From Aliikangiella sp. G2MR2-5 (GTDB lineage Bacteria > Pseudomonadota > Gammaproteobacteria > Enterobacterales > Kangiellaceae): DNA of 64,000 nt. Below are positions 18,605 to 28,231 of the stretch, piece by piece. The position numbers were made by a program, and so were the translations under genes. Positions within the stretch are counted from its first letter, which is position 1; the number at the start of each line of letters is the position of its first letter. The stretch covers positions 469,392-533,391 of the forward strand of contig NZ_JADPQF010000004.1 in assembly GCF_015687155.1 (NCBI RefSeq), written 5' to 3'. The notes beneath the pieces are model-generated. The model saw nothing but the letters and a program-made list of their open reading frames with translations. It did not search any database and was not told where the DNA came from.

Positions 18605-18682
18605 TATCCATTCATTTTTTTCTTGCAAGGTATGCGTGTCAAAGAACGCAATGAAGCGTCTTGATCGAAAACGGAGAAAAGA

Positions 18683-21175
18683 ATGAAACAAAAAACTTAT
18701 CTGGTCTTGATCGGCGCTTTGTGGACGTCGGTTGTGAATGCCGCGCCGAATGAACTGTTCATCTCTGAGTACATCGAGGGTAGTAGTTACAATAAAGCGT
18801 TGGAGTTTGCAAACTTATCTGATGACCCAATTGATCTTTCTTCATATCAGGTTAAATTTTATTTCAATGGTAGCGCTTCCGCAGGCATGACTATTGATCT
18901 TCATGGAGTACTGGAACGTAATACGACCTATGTTATTGCCCATGCAAACGCAGATAGTGCAGTTCTGTCGATAGCAAATCAAATTCAGGGGGGAAGCTGG
19001 TTTAATGGCAATGATGCTGTGGAGCTGGTTAAAAATGGTCTGCTTGTAGACTCTTTGGGACAGGTTGGTGTTGATCCCGGCGCTGAGTGGGGAACGGCTA
19101 ACGAAAGCACCAAAGACAATACACTGAGAAGAGTCATGCCTCTTTCCAGTGGTGATATTGATTCCTCTGATACATTTATTCCAGCGCAGCAGTGGCATGG
19201 TTTCAGCCAAAACACATTTGATGGACTTGGCAAGCTGGACTCTTCTGACAACGATAGTGGAGGGGGCGACTCGACTTTTGCTTGTGGAGAACCTGCTGAT
19301 TATATTCATCAACTTCAGGGAAATGCCAGTTCGACGACGATGTTTGGCCAATCGGTTGTTGTTGAAGGTATTGTTGTAGGAGATTTTCAGGGGAGTGACA
19401 AATTACACGGTTTTTTCTTACAGGAAGAAATTGTTGACTACGATGATGATAATTCAACTTCGGAAGGGATTTTTGTTTATGATCATTCATTCGGGGTTGA
19501 TGTAAATATCGGCGATCGCGTTCGAGTTGCTGGAAAGGCTGGCGAGTACGGCGGAATGACCCAAGTTTCATCTATAACCGACTTATTAGTCTGTGACTAT
19601 GACATGACTTATGAAACCAGAACTTTAAGTTTACCATTACAATCGGTCAAATCTTTAGAATCGGTTGAGGGCATGCATGTTCGTTTTACACAAACATTAA
19701 CGGTTTCGGAAAACTATAATCTTGGGCGTTACGGCGAGTTAGTGCTTTCAAACGGCCGGCTATATAATCCGACCAATGTGGTAGCACCGGGAACTGAAGC
19801 TAATATCATGCAACATGCAAATGATCTCAATCGTATTATCCTGGATGATGGTAGTCGTACTCAAAACCCGGAAAACATTATCCATCCCCAGCCGGAACTT
19901 TCTGCATTTAATTCAGTTCGTGGTGGTGATAGTGTTGAAAATGTCGCAGGTGTTATACAGGATGCGTTTGGTGCGTATCGTATTCAACCGACAACTACAC
20001 CTGATTTTGTTGCAAGCAATCCTCGAACAAACAAAGCATTGATTAAAGCCGCGCCACTTAAAGTAGCCAGTTTCAACGTGCTGAATTACTTTAACGGTGA
20101 TGGACAAGGTAGCGGTTTTCCTACTGCTCGCGGTGCTACAAATTATGAAGAATTCACGCGACAAAAGGCAAAAATTGTGGCTGCGCTGATTGCAATGGAA
20201 GCCGATATTATTGGTCTGATGGAATTGGAAAACGATGGATATGATAGGCGTAGTGCGATTGCTGATCTAGTCGAGGCCCTCAATCAATCAAGTGGGGAGG
20301 TCTTTAATTATATCCGTCCGCAAGAAAGTCAATTAGGAGGCGATGCCATCGCAGTCGGAATGATCTATAACACTTCCAGAGTTATTCCTATAGGTCAAGC
20401 TGCGACGCTTAATTCGGGGGCTTTTGCTGACAAAAATCGACAACCTCTGGCGCATTCATTCCGCGAAATCGAATCCAATGGCGAGTTTACAGTTGTGGTC
20501 AATCATTTTAAGTCCAAGGGAAGCTGTCCGAGTGGCTCAAGTGATGAAAACTCGGATCAGAAAGATGGTCAGGGATGCTGGAATTGGAAAAGAACAGAAG
20601 GTGCGCTTCAGCTAACTAGCTGGTTGAAAAACAGCCCCACTGGAATTAAAGATAAAGACGTACTGATTATCGGTGATCTTAACGCCTACGCTATGGAAGA
20701 CCCGGTTACCAGCATTGAAGCAAAAGGCTATGTTAACCTAATTAAGAAGTTCGGAGGCTATAAAGCATATTCTTATGTTTTTTATGGCCAGGCAGGGTCA
20801 CTTGATCATGCGCTAGCAAGTCCTAACCTGGAACGACAAATTGTTGATGCAACCGAGTGGCATATCAATACTGATGAGCCCAAGGTACTTGACTACAATA
20901 TTGAGTATAAGTCCAGTGAGCAGGTGAATAGTTTATATAGTGCAGATTTCTATCGAGCCTCAGATCATGACCCTGTCATTGTTGGGCTCGATCTCAAACC
21001 CGAAAATGATATCAACAATGACGGACGATTAGATGTTAAAGATCTGTTGATGCTGGTTCACCACTTTAATCAAAATGCGTCAGGAAAAAAACGAAGGTTT
21101 GATTTCTATCGAGATCAGAAAATTAACGTGAAAGACTTGGTGGCCTGGTTTAAAGCAATTAGAAATAGTAAATAG
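18683..21175 (+). CDS. ExeM/NucH-family secreted endonuclease with lamin-tail and dockerin-like domains
   Basis: An 830-residue exported nuclease. After a signal peptide (ends NAAP) comes a lamin-tail-like domain (LFISEYIEGSSYNKALEFANLS), then an OB-fold-like segment (VVVEGIVVGDF), and an endonuclease/exonuclease/phosphatase domain from about residue 455. Its metal and catalytic motifs are visible: MELENDGYD, NHFKSKG, IGDLNAY and SDHDPV. The last 55 residues carry two dockerin-like calcium loops (DINNDGRLDVKDL and a second ending INVKDL). It likely degrades extracellular DNA for nutrients or biofilm turnover. The usual GlyGly-CTERM tail of ExeM is absent. Start ATG follows GGAG. Confidence 0.9.
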   Translation: MKQKTYLVLIGALWTSVVNAAPNELFISEYIEGSSYNKALEFANLSDDPIDLSSYQVKFYFNGSASAGMTIDLHGVLERNTTYVIAHANADSAVLSIANQIQGGSWFNGNDAVELVKNGLLVDSLGQVGVDPGAEWGTANESTKDNTLRRVMPLSSGDIDSSDTFIPAQQWHGFSQNTFDGLGKLDSSDNDSGGGDSTFACGEPADYIHQLQGNASSTTMFGQSVVVEGIVVGDFQGSDKLHGFFLQEEIVDYDDDNSTSEGIFVYDHSFGVDVNIGDRVRVAGKAGEYGGMTQVSSITDLLVCDYDMTYETRTLSLPLQSVKSLESVEGMHVRFTQTLTVSENYNLGRYGELVLSNGRLYNPTNVVAPGTEANIMQHANDLNRIILDDGSRTQNPENIIHPQPELSAFNSVRGGDSVENVAGVIQDAFGAYRIQPTTTPDFVASNPRTNKALIKAAPLKVASFNVLNYFNGDGQGSGFPTARGATNYEEFTRQKAKIVAALIAMEADIIGLMELENDGYDRRSAIADLVEALNQSSGEVFNYIRPQESQLGGDAIAVGMIYNTSRVIPIGQAATLNSGAFADKNRQPLAHSFREIESNGEFTVVVNHFKSKGSCPSGSSDENSDQKDGQGCWNWKRTEGALQLTSWLKNSPTGIKDKDVLIIGDLNAYAMEDPVTSIEAKGYVNLIKKFGGYKAYSYVFYGQAGSLDHALASPNLERQIVDATEWHINTDEPKVLDYNIEYKSSEQVNSLYSADFYRASDHDPVIVGLDLKPENDINNDGRLDVKDLLMLVHHFNQNASGKKRRFDFYRDQKINVKDLVAWFKAIRNSK

Positions 21176-21198
21176 CGTTGGTATTCGCTAAAAATGAA

Positions 21199-21228
21199 GC
21201 TTAAAGTGTACTCGAGTACACTTTAAGC
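21199..21228. repeat. Perfect 30-bp palindrome between convergent genes
   Basis: The arm GCTTAAAGTGTACTC (21199-21213) is followed immediately by its exact reverse complement to 21228, with no spacer. It sits 23 nt after the nuclease stop and 53 nt beyond the stop of the convergent ATPase gene. It could act as a bidirectional terminator or a protein-binding site; no T-run accompanies it. Confidence 0.6.
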
Positions 21229-21281
21229 GAACAGCTGTTGAGGCTTATTTCTAACATAGATTATAAATCGATTTCTGGAAG

Positions 21282-22610
21282 TCACATATCAGGTTGTTTT
21301 TCCTCATCCTCCTTTTCATCTTTTTTCGGTTCCATAGGTTCGAGACTTAAGCCTCCAGTTGAAAAACTGGACTGCGATGGAGTGGTTTGTTTTTTCTCCT
21401 CAGGAGTTTCCACATTTGAAGATTGAGTTGGTGCTGATTCCATTAGTTTTGGTGGCGGCGCTTTGGGCGGCGAATCATTGGTTGAAGCATTAGCGTTTGT
21501 TGAAACTTGTTGCGCAGCAGGCCTTTCAGAAGACGCTTCCGATTCTCCTTCTTTTGCCGAGAGTCTGATTTTGAGAGCGAGGTTATTTTTCGAGTCAGCA
21601 TTTTTAAGTGCTTCTTCCTGGGATATTTTGCCTGCCTTAAAGAGTTTAAACAACGCTGTGTCAAAGGTTTGCATGCCCTGGTTTTCAGATTTGGTCATGA
21701 CCTCCTTAACTTCGTCGACATGACCTTTCTTTATTAAGTCACACACTCTCGGTGTACCCAAAAGGATTTCAATTGCTGCGCAGCGTTTGCCATCAATGGT
21801 AGGAATTAATCGCTGTGAAACAAAGGCCTGAAGATTTAGAGAAAGATCAAGGAAAAGTTGTTTATGTCTTTCTTCAGGGAAAAAATTGACTACTCGGTCC
21901 AGCGCCTGATTTGCATTATTGGCGTGTAAAGTCGAAATACAAAGATGTCCGGTTTCAGCAAAAGCAAGTGCGTGCTCCATGGTTTCTGCATCTCGTATCT
22001 CGCCGATAAGGATAACATCAGGCGCTTGGCGTAAAGTATTTTTCAGGGCATCTTCGTAGCTGTCGGTATCGACTCCTACCTCTCGTTGATTAACGATAGA
22101 TTTTTTATGTTTGTGGACAAATTCTACCGGGTCTTCAATCGTAATAATATGTCCGGCGGAATTGCTATTACGATAGTCAATCAACGCAGCAAGCGAGGTG
22201 GACTTACCGGAGCCAGTTCCTCCTACAAACAGAATTAATCCTCGTTTCTGCATGATCAGTTTCGGCAGAATATCTGGTAGATCGAGAGACCGCCAATTTG
22301 GGATATCGACCTTAATCGACCGGATTACCATTGAAACTTGATTGCGCTGCTGAAAGATATTGACCCTGAAGCGGCCAACATTGGGTTCTGATATGGCCAG
22401 GTTCATTTCGGGCTTATGTTCGAACTCTTCTATTTGTTCTTTGCTCATCAAAGCATAAGCCATTTCTTTGACTTCTCCCGGCGCCATGATTTTTTTTTCT
22501 AACGCCATTAACTTGCCGTGAAATTTTGCGCTTGGTGGCGCACCTGTGGAAAGAAAGAGATCCGAGCCGTCTTTTTCGGTCAATATTTTTAGGTAGTCGA
22601 GTAATTCCAT
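21282..22610 (-). CDS. pilU: PilT/PilU family twitching motility ATPase
   Basis: A 442-residue hexameric ATPase that powers retraction of type IV pili. The body matches PilU: MELLDYLKILTEKDGSDLFLSTG, Walker A GGTGSGKST, the Asp box IIIIEDPVE-like TIEDPVEFVH, Walker B IGEIRDAET and the His box STLHANNANQALDR. After about residue 365 there is a roughly 75-residue low-complexity tail rich in Ser, Pro, Glu and Lys, longer than in typical PilU. ATG 22610 is taken over TTG 22625. No pilT lies beside it in this window, unlike the usual pilTU pair. Confidence 0.88.
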   Translation of the reverse strand: MELLDYLKILTEKDGSDLFLSTGAPPSAKFHGKLMALEKKIMAPGEVKEMAYALMSKEQIEEFEHKPEMNLAISEPNVGRFRVNIFQQRNQVSMVIRSIKVDIPNWRSLDLPDILPKLIMQKRGLILFVGGTGSGKSTSLAALIDYRNSNSAGHIITIEDPVEFVHKHKKSIVNQREVGVDTDSYEDALKNTLRQAPDVILIGEIRDAETMEHALAFAETGHLCISTLHANNANQALDRVVNFFPEERHKQLFLDLSLNLQAFVSQRLIPTIDGKRCAAIEILLGTPRVCDLIKKGHVDEVKEVMTKSENQGMQTFDTALFKLFKAGKISQEEALKNADSKNNLALKIRLSAKEGESEASSERPAAQQVSTNANASTNDSPPKAPPPKLMESAPTQSSNVETPEEKKQTTPSQSSFSTGGLSLEPMEPKKDEKEDEEKQPDM

Positions 22611-22710
22611 GGGATTCCGATACAATATATTTGGGTTTGCCAGGGTTTATCACTGAGTATAGTTGACCTGTATCATTTCGCTTTGCGATGATAAACTTTA
22701 ATTGATCTAA

Positions 22711-22725
22711 TGATAATCATTCTCA
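22711..22725 (+). promoter_or_regulatory. Fur-box-like operator before dmeF
   Basis: TGATAATCATTCTCA fits the Fur 7-1-7 consensus with a single mismatch, and the surrounding 19 bases (22706-22724) match the classical Fur box in 16 positions. It lies 54 nt before the dmeF start in the space shared with divergent pilU. Repression by Fe(II)-loaded Fur is inferred. Confidence 0.6.
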
Positions 22726-22778
22726 ATATGAGGTAATATATTACTATCCGGATACTCTAGCGTTAGTAGCACTCTGTA

Positions 22779-23717
22779 ATGAATAAAAACAATCATTCCA
22801 TCAAATCCTGGGAACATGATCATAGCTTCGCTTTGCATAATCAAACAGGGGAGCGGAAAACCTGGTATGTGCTTTATCTAACTGCGGTAGTGATGCTGAT
22901 AGAAATATTAGCTGGTAGCTTGTTTGGTTCAATGGCCCTACTGGCAGATGGTTGGCATATGGGAACGCATGTTGCGGCATTTATGATTACTCTATTTGCC
23001 TATCGATATGCGCGTAAAAATGCCAACAATCCTGCATTTACATTTGGTACCGGAAAAGTGAGCGTGCTAGGTGGTTTCGCAAGCGCGGTGGCGTTAGCTG
23101 TAGTTGCCCTGGTTATGGCTATCGAATCCATTTTTCGAATAGTTGAACCGCATAGTATTCAATTCAACGAAGCTATAGGTGTTGCTATCTTGGGGCTTGT
23201 CGTCAATTTGGTGAGTGCATTTTTGTTAATGGACCACCATCATGAGCATGCTCATGAACACGGTCATTCACACGATCACAATTTACGGGCTGCCTATATG
23301 CATGTATTGGCTGATGCGCTTACTTCTGTTCTGGCAATTGTCGCACTGTTCGCCGGTAAATATTTCGGCTGGTATTGGATGGATCCTACAATGGGTATTG
23401 TCGGCGCGATTATTATTGCTCGTTGGTCTTTTGGACTGGTAAGGCAAACGGGACCAATTTTGCTGGACGCGAGCGCAACTACACCAGATAAGTCGGCAGT
23501 AGTCGCTGCTATCGAAGCCGATGCCGATAATCAGGTCGTTGACTGTCATATTTGGCAAATCGGTTCTAATCACTATGCTTTGATATTATCGATAGTGACT
23601 CATTCACCTAATCGCGTGGAACACTATAAGGAGCTATTGAGCGACTTTACCTCACTCGAGCACATTACTGTTGAAGTGAATGAGTGTCGCCAGCCAGAAT
23701 GCGAAAGGCTGGCGTAA
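22779..23717 (+). CDS. dmeF: Cation diffusion facilitator, DmeF-type metal exporter
   Basis: A 312-residue inner-membrane metal/proton antiporter with six predicted helices. The N-terminus has HDHSFALHN, typical of DmeF, and the first metal-site helix reads LLADGWHMGTHVAAF. The His-rich loop DHHHEHAHEHGHSHDH lies between helices 4 and 5, and the second site is HVLADALTSVLAI. A C-terminal cytoplasmic domain follows (VVDCHIWQIG). DmeF members export Co(II) or Ni(II), sometimes iron or other divalent metals. The Fur-like box upstream hints at iron or manganese control. Overall assignment firm, substrate open. Confidence 0.88.
   Translation: MNKNNHSIKSWEHDHSFALHNQTGERKTWYVLYLTAVVMLIEILAGSLFGSMALLADGWHMGTHVAAFMITLFAYRYARKNANNPAFTFGTGKVSVLGGFASAVALAVVALVMAIESIFRIVEPHSIQFNEAIGVAILGLVVNLVSAFLLMDHHHEHAHEHGHSHDHNLRAAYMHVLADALTSVLAIVALFAGKYFGWYWMDPTMGIVGAIIIARWSFGLVRQTGPILLDASATTPDKSAVVAAIEADADNQVVDCHIWQIGSNHYALILSIVTHSPNRVEHYKELLSDFTSLEHITVEVNECRQPECERLA
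23688..23714. terminator. Hairpin overlapping the 3' end of dmeF
   Basis: CGCCAGCC (23688-23695) and GGCTGGCG (23707-23714) form an 8-bp perfect stem with an 11-nt loop inside the last codons of dmeF. A T6 run begins about 16 nt later. It may help end transcription between the convergent dmeF and yjdM genes. Confidence 0.4.
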
Positions 23718-23723
23718 CTGCAA

Positions 23724-24065
23724 TCAGGCTTTTTTAACAAATTCTGATTTCAACATCATTTGGCCGATGCCGTCGATTTTACAGTCTATATTGTGATCTC
23801 CGTCGACCAATCGATTAATCTTTACCTTAGTACCGATTTTGGCGACAGAAGAAGAACCTTTGACTTTAAGATCTTTGATTAGTGTGACATGGTCTCCATC
23901 TTGTAGCTGGTTTCCATGAACATCCTTTACGATAAGCTGCTCTGTATTATCTGATTCTGCACCAGGTTTCCATTCGTTGCCACACTCCGGACAAACAAAT
24001 AAGTCACGATCAGGGTAGGCATATTCTGAGTTGCAGCTTGGGCAAGGTGGGATAGTATCGCTCAT
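23724..24065 (-). CDS. yjdM: YjdM/PhnA family zinc ribbon protein
   Basis: A 113-residue small protein. The N-terminus is a zinc ribbon with [10 protein letters not shown] and CPECGNEW, followed by the conserved PhnA body [24 protein letters not shown]. Despite the old name 'alkylphosphonate utilisation protein', no such function is established for the E. coli member and no phn genes are nearby. Length and motif order fit the family well. It converges with dmeF, only 6 nt between stops. Confidence 0.9.
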   Translation of the reverse strand: MSDTIPPCPSCNSEYAYPDRDLFVCPECGNEWKPGAESDNTEQLIVKDVHGNQLQDGDHVTLIKDLKVKGSSSVAKIGTKVKINRLVDGDHNIDCKIDGIGQMMLKSEFVKKA

Positions 24066-24098
24066 TGGCTAAATCCTGGGTATCAGTTGAAAGAGGGC

Positions 24099-24395
24099 TT
24101 ATTTGGGAAGTGCAATTTTCGCATCTTTATTGCGCTTAAAAAGCGTAACCACATGACCGACTCGCTGAATAAAGCTCGCTTTTGTTTTTTGGGTGAGCTT
24201 TTCTATCATCTGTTCGCGCTCTTCTCGTTCTTCGGCGCGAATTTTGATTTTAATAAGTTCATGGGCGTTTAGCGCTACTAATGTTTCTTCAATTACAGAT
24301 TCAGTAAGCCCTTTGTCGCCAACAATTACAACTGGTTTTAGATCGTGAGCAAGTCCGCGCAGGTGACGAATTTGCTTATTGGTTAGTTTACTCAT
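24099..24395 (-). CDS. yhbY: Ribosome assembly RNA-binding protein YhbY (CRM domain)
   Basis: A 98-residue single CRM-domain protein. It shows LTNKQIRHLRGLAHDLKPVV and the GxxG loop VGDKGLT, then VIEETLVALNAHELIKIKI. YhbY associates with pre-50S ribosomes. The divergent neighbour rlmE-ftsH reproduces the conserved gammaproteobacterial order. ATG 24395 is chosen because the family starts exactly at MSKLTNKQ; the frame stays open further upstream but that part is not conserved-looking. Confidence 0.93.
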   Translation of the reverse strand: MSKLTNKQIRHLRGLAHDLKPVVIVGDKGLTESVIEETLVALNAHELIKIKIRAEEREEREQMIEKLTQKTKASFIQRVGHVVTLFKRNKDAKIALPK

Positions 24396-24604
24396 GTTAA
24401 TAATAATAAAATTACGGAAATTAGCGCTAATTTTAACATTTATCCGTTTAATTTGAGATAATAATTTGCGGTGAGTGGAAGAAATCGGCAATTTATTTCA
24501 GTCTGAGGTCGAAGTTTAGTTATCAATTCAAAATAGTTGAGCGACTGAATAATCCACTATTATGAAGATCTGAATCTGAACAAATAACGTATTGTTAGAT
24601 AATT

Positions 24605-25225
24605 ATGGCAAAAAGTAAAAGTAGCAAAAGCTGGCTTAAAGAACATTTTGACGATGAGTTTGTCAAACGGGCTCAGGATGAGGGGGTACGCTCTCGTGCT
24701 GTGTATAAATTGGAAGAGCTGGATCTGAAAGATAAACTTCTGGCCCCTGGTATTACAATGGTTGACCTGGGGGCGGCACCTGGCGGGTGGTCGGAATATG
24801 CAGCAAAAAAGGTTGGTGGTAAGGGTAAAATCATTGCGACCGATATATTGCCAATGGATTATCTTGATGGGGTCGAGTTTATTCAGGGCGATTTTCGAGA
24901 AGACGAGGTACTTGAGGCTATCTTGGATGCGATGAATAATGAAAATGCTGACCTTGTAATTTCTGATATGGCCCCCAATATAAGCGGAGTAGGAGCGATA
25001 GATCAGCCTGCGTCTATGTATCTGGTAGAGCTTGCACTCGATTTGGCACGTCAAATACTGAAACCCGGCGGCAGTTTTCTTGTTAAAGTCTTTCAGGGAG
25101 AAGGGTTTGACCAGTACAAGAAAGATGTAGCCAGTAGCTTTAAAGTCGTTAAGGTGAGAAAACCAAAAGCCTCCAGAGCTCGCTCACGAGAGGTCTATCT
25201 GTTAGGCGTTGGGTTTACCGGTTAG
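24605..25225 (+). CDS. rlmE: 23S rRNA (uridine2552-2'-O)-methyltransferase RlmE
   Basis: A 206-residue Rossmann-fold methyltransferase (also FtsJ/RrmJ). The S-adenosylmethionine site is [15 protein letters not shown], and the catalytic K-D-K-E set is consistent with Lys in [16 protein letters not shown], Asp in [10 protein letters not shown], Lys in [11 protein letters not shown] and Glu in SREVYLLG. It methylates U2552 of 23S rRNA during late 50S assembly and is heat-inducible in E. coli. Length equals that of the E. coli protein to within a few residues, and ftsH follows. Confidence 0.95.
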   Translation: MAKSKSSKSWLKEHFDDEFVKRAQDEGVRSRAVYKLEELDLKDKLLAPGITMVDLGAAPGGWSEYAAKKVGGKGKIIATDILPMDYLDGVEFIQGDFREDEVLEAILDAMNNENADLVISDMAPNISGVGAIDQPASMYLVELALDLARQILKPGGSFLVKVFQGEGFDQYKKDVASSFKVVKVRKPKASRARSREVYLLGVGFTG

Positions 25226-25395
25226 CTCGATGGCAAGTGCCATACAAAGCGTTATGAATCGAATTACATTCTAAAGCAAGATTAAACAAAGCCCAGGAAT
25301 GTTAAAAAGACTAAACTTTTATTAAAAACAAGCGATACATAACACATTGCGAAACAATTTATAGTTTGTTTTTATTGTGAATCGATGGTTAAAAA

Positions 25396-25428
25396 GTTGA
25401 TAATGAAGGGATAATCGCCCCCTTTTTA
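25396..25428 (+). promoter_or_regulatory. Possible heat-shock (sigma-32) promoter of ftsH
   Basis: GTTGATA (25396-25402) and CCCCCTTTTTA (25418-25428) are separated by 15 nt and loosely resemble the sigma-32 elements CTTGAAA and CCCCATNT. FtsH is a known heat-shock protease in E. coli. The match is imperfect. Confidence 0.3.
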
Positions 25429-25499
25429 GTAATCGACCTGGAATGAGGTTCGAACTTGTTGAAATGGCGACATAAAGAGAGTGAATAGAGGAACAGAAT

Positions 25500-27419
25500 T
25501 TGAACGATATGACCAAGAATATCTTGCTCTGGCTAGTAATTGGACTAGTCCTGGTTTCCGTTTTCAAGAATTTTGAAAGCGCACAAACCCAGTCTGGCGA
25601 GGTAGCTTTTTCCCAGTTAATGAAAGACATCGATCGTGGACGAGTCAGTGATATCAAGGTGTCAGGTTTATCTATAAAAGCTAAATTGACTTCGGGTCAG
25701 GAAGTTACTTCTGAAATTCCCTATGGCGCACAGGAGAAACTTGCCGAAAAAGCCATAGAAAAAGGGATTTCATACACCGGTGAAGAGCCAGAAGGTGACA
25801 GTACTTTGCTGACCATTTTTATTTCATGGTTCCCGATGTTGCTGTTGATTGGAGTCTGGATTTTCTTTATGCGTCAGATGCAAGGTGGCGGAAAAGGCGG
25901 CGCAATGAGCTTTGGTAAAAGCAAAGCAAAGCTACTTAGTGAAGATCAAATCAAAACCACTTTTGCTGATGTTGCAGGCTGTGAAGAGGCTAAGGAAGAA
26001 GTTGCAGAGCTAGTGGACTTCTTGCGAGAGCCGGGCAAATTCCAAAAGCTAGGTGGCAAAATTCCTCGAGGAGTACTCATGGTGGGGCCTCCAGGAACCG
26101 GTAAGACCCTTTTAGCCAAAGCTATTTCAGGAGAAGCCAAAGTTCCGTTCTTCACTATTTCCGGGTCTGATTTTGTCGAAATGTTCGTTGGTGTTGGAGC
26201 TTCTCGTGTGAGAGATATGTTTGCAGAAGCCAAAAAACAGGCTCCTTGCATTATCTTTATTGACGAAATTGATGCGGTAGGACGTCATCGTGGTGCTGGT
26301 CTTGGTGGTGGTCACGATGAGCGTGAACAGACCTTAAACCAGTTGTTGGTTGAAATGGACGGATTCGACGGTGGCGAAGGTGTAATTGTTATCGCTGCAA
26401 CAAACCGCCCTGATGTTCTCGATCCTGCGCTACTGAGACCTGGGCGTTTTGACCGTCAGGTAACTGTTGGCCTGCCTGATATTAAAGGTCGTGAACAAAT
26501 AATTAAAGTACATATGCGGAAAGTGCCATTAGCTGACGATGTTGATCCCAATGCTATTGCTCGAGGCACTCCAGGCTTTTCAGGCGCAGACCTGGCGAAT
26601 CTGGTGAATGAAGCGGCTTTGTTTGCTGCTAAAGCCAACAGTCGAACCGTTACCCAGGAGTTCTTTGAAAAAGCTAAAGACAAAATACTCATGGGAACCG
26701 AGCGTCGTTCTATGGTTATGGATGAAAAAGAAAAGCTGAATACTGCATGGCATGAAGCCGGACACGCAATTGTTGGTCGATTGGTACCGAGCCATGATCC
26801 GGTTTACAAGGTATCTATCATTCCACGCGGACGAGCGCTTGGTGTAACTATGTATTTGCCCGAACAGGACAGGTTTAGTTACAGTAAAGAATACCTCGAG
26901 AGCCAGCTATCTTCGCTCTATGGTGGGCGTATTGCTGAAGAGATGTTAAATGGTCCAGATCAGGTTACTACCGGAGCATCTAACGATATTCAAAGAGCTA
27001 CCGATATCGCACGTAACATGATTACTCAATGGGGATTCTCCGAAAAGCTGGGGCCATTGACATATGCTGAAGATGAGGGTGAAGTGTTTCTTGGACGCTC
27101 AGTAACCCAAACCAAACACGTATCTGACGATACTGCCAAGATCATTGATCAGGAAATCAAAGATCTTATCGCTAAAAACTATCAGCGCGCTGAACGCTTG
27201 TTAATGGAGAATCGTGACAAGCTGGAGATTATGGCGGAAGCTTTGATGAAGTATGAGACTATCGACGCCAAGCAAATTGACGATATTATGCAAGGCAAGC
27301 CACCGAGACCGCCAGAAGGTTGGAACGATAATGATAAACCGACAGCGCCAACTACAAGCGAAAAAAAGGAAAGTAAAGAGAACAAGGGCCCAATCGGCGG
27401 TCCAGCCGAACAACCTTAA
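25500..27419 (+). CDS. ftsH: ATP-dependent zinc metalloprotease FtsH
   Basis: A 639-residue membrane-anchored AAA+ protease. Two membrane helices ([15 protein letters not shown] near 8-22 and [20 protein letters not shown] near 98-120) flank a periplasmic part. The AAA domain follows with Walker A GPPGTGKT, Walker [12 protein letters not shown] and the second region of homology [21 protein letters not shown]. The zinc protease motif HEAGH begins at residue 418. It removes misassembled membrane proteins and regulators such as sigma-32 and LpxC. The TTG start has AGGA 7 nt upstream; ATG 25509 is the alternative. folP and glmM, often downstream, are absent here. Confidence 0.97.
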   Translation: MNDMTKNILLWLVIGLVLVSVFKNFESAQTQSGEVAFSQLMKDIDRGRVSDIKVSGLSIKAKLTSGQEVTSEIPYGAQEKLAEKAIEKGISYTGEEPEGDSTLLTIFISWFPMLLLIGVWIFFMRQMQGGGKGGAMSFGKSKAKLLSEDQIKTTFADVAGCEEAKEEVAELVDFLREPGKFQKLGGKIPRGVLMVGPPGTGKTLLAKAISGEAKVPFFTISGSDFVEMFVGVGASRVRDMFAEAKKQAPCIIFIDEIDAVGRHRGAGLGGGHDEREQTLNQLLVEMDGFDGGEGVIVIAATNRPDVLDPALLRPGRFDRQVTVGLPDIKGREQIIKVHMRKVPLADDVDPNAIARGTPGFSGADLANLVNEAALFAAKANSRTVTQEFFEKAKDKILMGTERRSMVMDEKEKLNTAWHEAGHAIVGRLVPSHDPVYKVSIIPRGRALGVTMYLPEQDRFSYSKEYLESQLSSLYGGRIAEEMLNGPDQVTTGASNDIQRATDIARNMITQWGFSEKLGPLTYAEDEGEVFLGRSVTQTKHVSDDTAKIIDQEIKDLIAKNYQRAERLLMENRDKLEIMAEALMKYETIDAKQIDDIMQGKPPRPPEGWNDNDKPTAPTTSEKKESKENKGPIGGPAEQP

Positions 27420-27464
27420 GTTCTCATAAAGTTAAGTCATCTCGAACACTCGAGGTGTGCAGAG

Positions 27465-27506
27465 AAAGGCATCTGATGAATGAGAATTTCATAGGATGCC
27501 TTTTTT
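27465..27506 (+). terminator. Rho-independent terminator after ftsH
   Basis: AAAGGCATC (27465-27473) pairs with GATGCCTTT, an inner ATGAA/TTCAT pairing extends the hairpin, and a T6 run follows. It is 45 nt after the ftsH stop. Confidence 0.8.
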
Positions 27507-27595
27507 AGTTCTGTGGTATTACTTCGAGTTTGCAGTAGAGAGTTCTATTAATTTAATGCACTAAAAAGTATTCGATAATTTTCAGAGGTAGTTAG

Positions 27596-28231
27596 ATGAA
27601 ACTAGATGATGTTCGTAGAGAATATCTCCAAAAAGGTTTAAAGAGAAGCGAGCTCGATGAAGACCCTGTACAGCAGCTGGAAAAATGGCTGGGAGAAGCT
27701 GCTAATCTGGAATTGACTGATAATACCGCGATGACATTAGCAACCGTTGATGCTGATGGCCAACCTAGTCAAAGAGTTGTTCTACTTAAGCAGTTGGACC
27801 AGGATGGTTTAGTGTTCTATACCAATCTGAATAGTAAAAAAGCTCAGGATATTAAAGCAAATAGCAAAGTAAGTGCTAACTTTGCGTGGTTGCCGCTAGA
27901 ACGACAGGTAAAGATTCAGGGCGTTGCGAGCAGAATTAGCAATGCTGAAGCCTTCAAGTATTTTGTTTCTCGTCCGCGTAATAGTCAGCTTGCTGCATGG
28001 GCTTCCAATCAAAGCCAGCCTATTAGCTCTCGTCAGGTGTTAAAAAATGCATTTGAGCAGATGAAGTCGAAATTTTCTGATGGTGAAGTTCCCCTGCCCG
28101 ACTTTTGGGGGGGCTACCGAATTAAGCCGACACTCTTTGAGTTTTGGCAAGGTGGCGGTGCCAGACTACATGATCGTTTTCAATATACACCTTCAGCGTT
28201 TGGATGGGACATAAACCGGCTGGCGCCTTAG
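27596..28231 (+). CDS. pdxH: Pyridoxamine 5'-phosphate oxidase
   Basis: A 211-residue FMN enzyme that oxidises pyridoxine or pyridoxamine 5'-phosphate to pyridoxal 5'-phosphate, the last step of vitamin B6 synthesis and salvage. Family blocks are clear: MKLDDVRREYLQKGLKRSEL at the start, AMTLATVDADGQPSQRVVLLK, GLVFYTNLNSKKAQDI (FMN contacts) and the C-terminal PDFWGGYRIKPTLFEFWQGG with RLHDRF. Length is standard. The enzyme supplies cofactor to PLP enzymes such as Kbl and KynU in this window. Confidence 0.96.
   Translation: MKLDDVRREYLQKGLKRSELDEDPVQQLEKWLGEAANLELTDNTAMTLATVDADGQPSQRVVLLKQLDQDGLVFYTNLNSKKAQDIKANSKVSANFAWLPLERQVKIQGVASRISNAEAFKYFVSRPRNSQLAAWASNQSQPISSRQVLKNAFEQMKSKFSDGEVPLPDFWGGYRIKPTLFEFWQGGGARLHDRFQYTPSAFGWDINRLAP

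Larger units (their letters stand above)
18339..18682. other. Intergenic region with a hairpin and Pho-box-like half-sites
   Basis: This gap of about 340 bases lies between the efflux operon and the nuclease gene. It holds a 9-bp perfect hairpin at 18354-18374 and, nearer the nuclease, two PhoB-like heptamers 22 bp apart (18576 and 18598). Nothing else is recognisable. Confidence 0.5.

Noticed and set aside
24560..25054. A 164-codon minus-strand frame over rlmE
   Set aside because: Antisense to a strongly conserved gene; its product has no family features.
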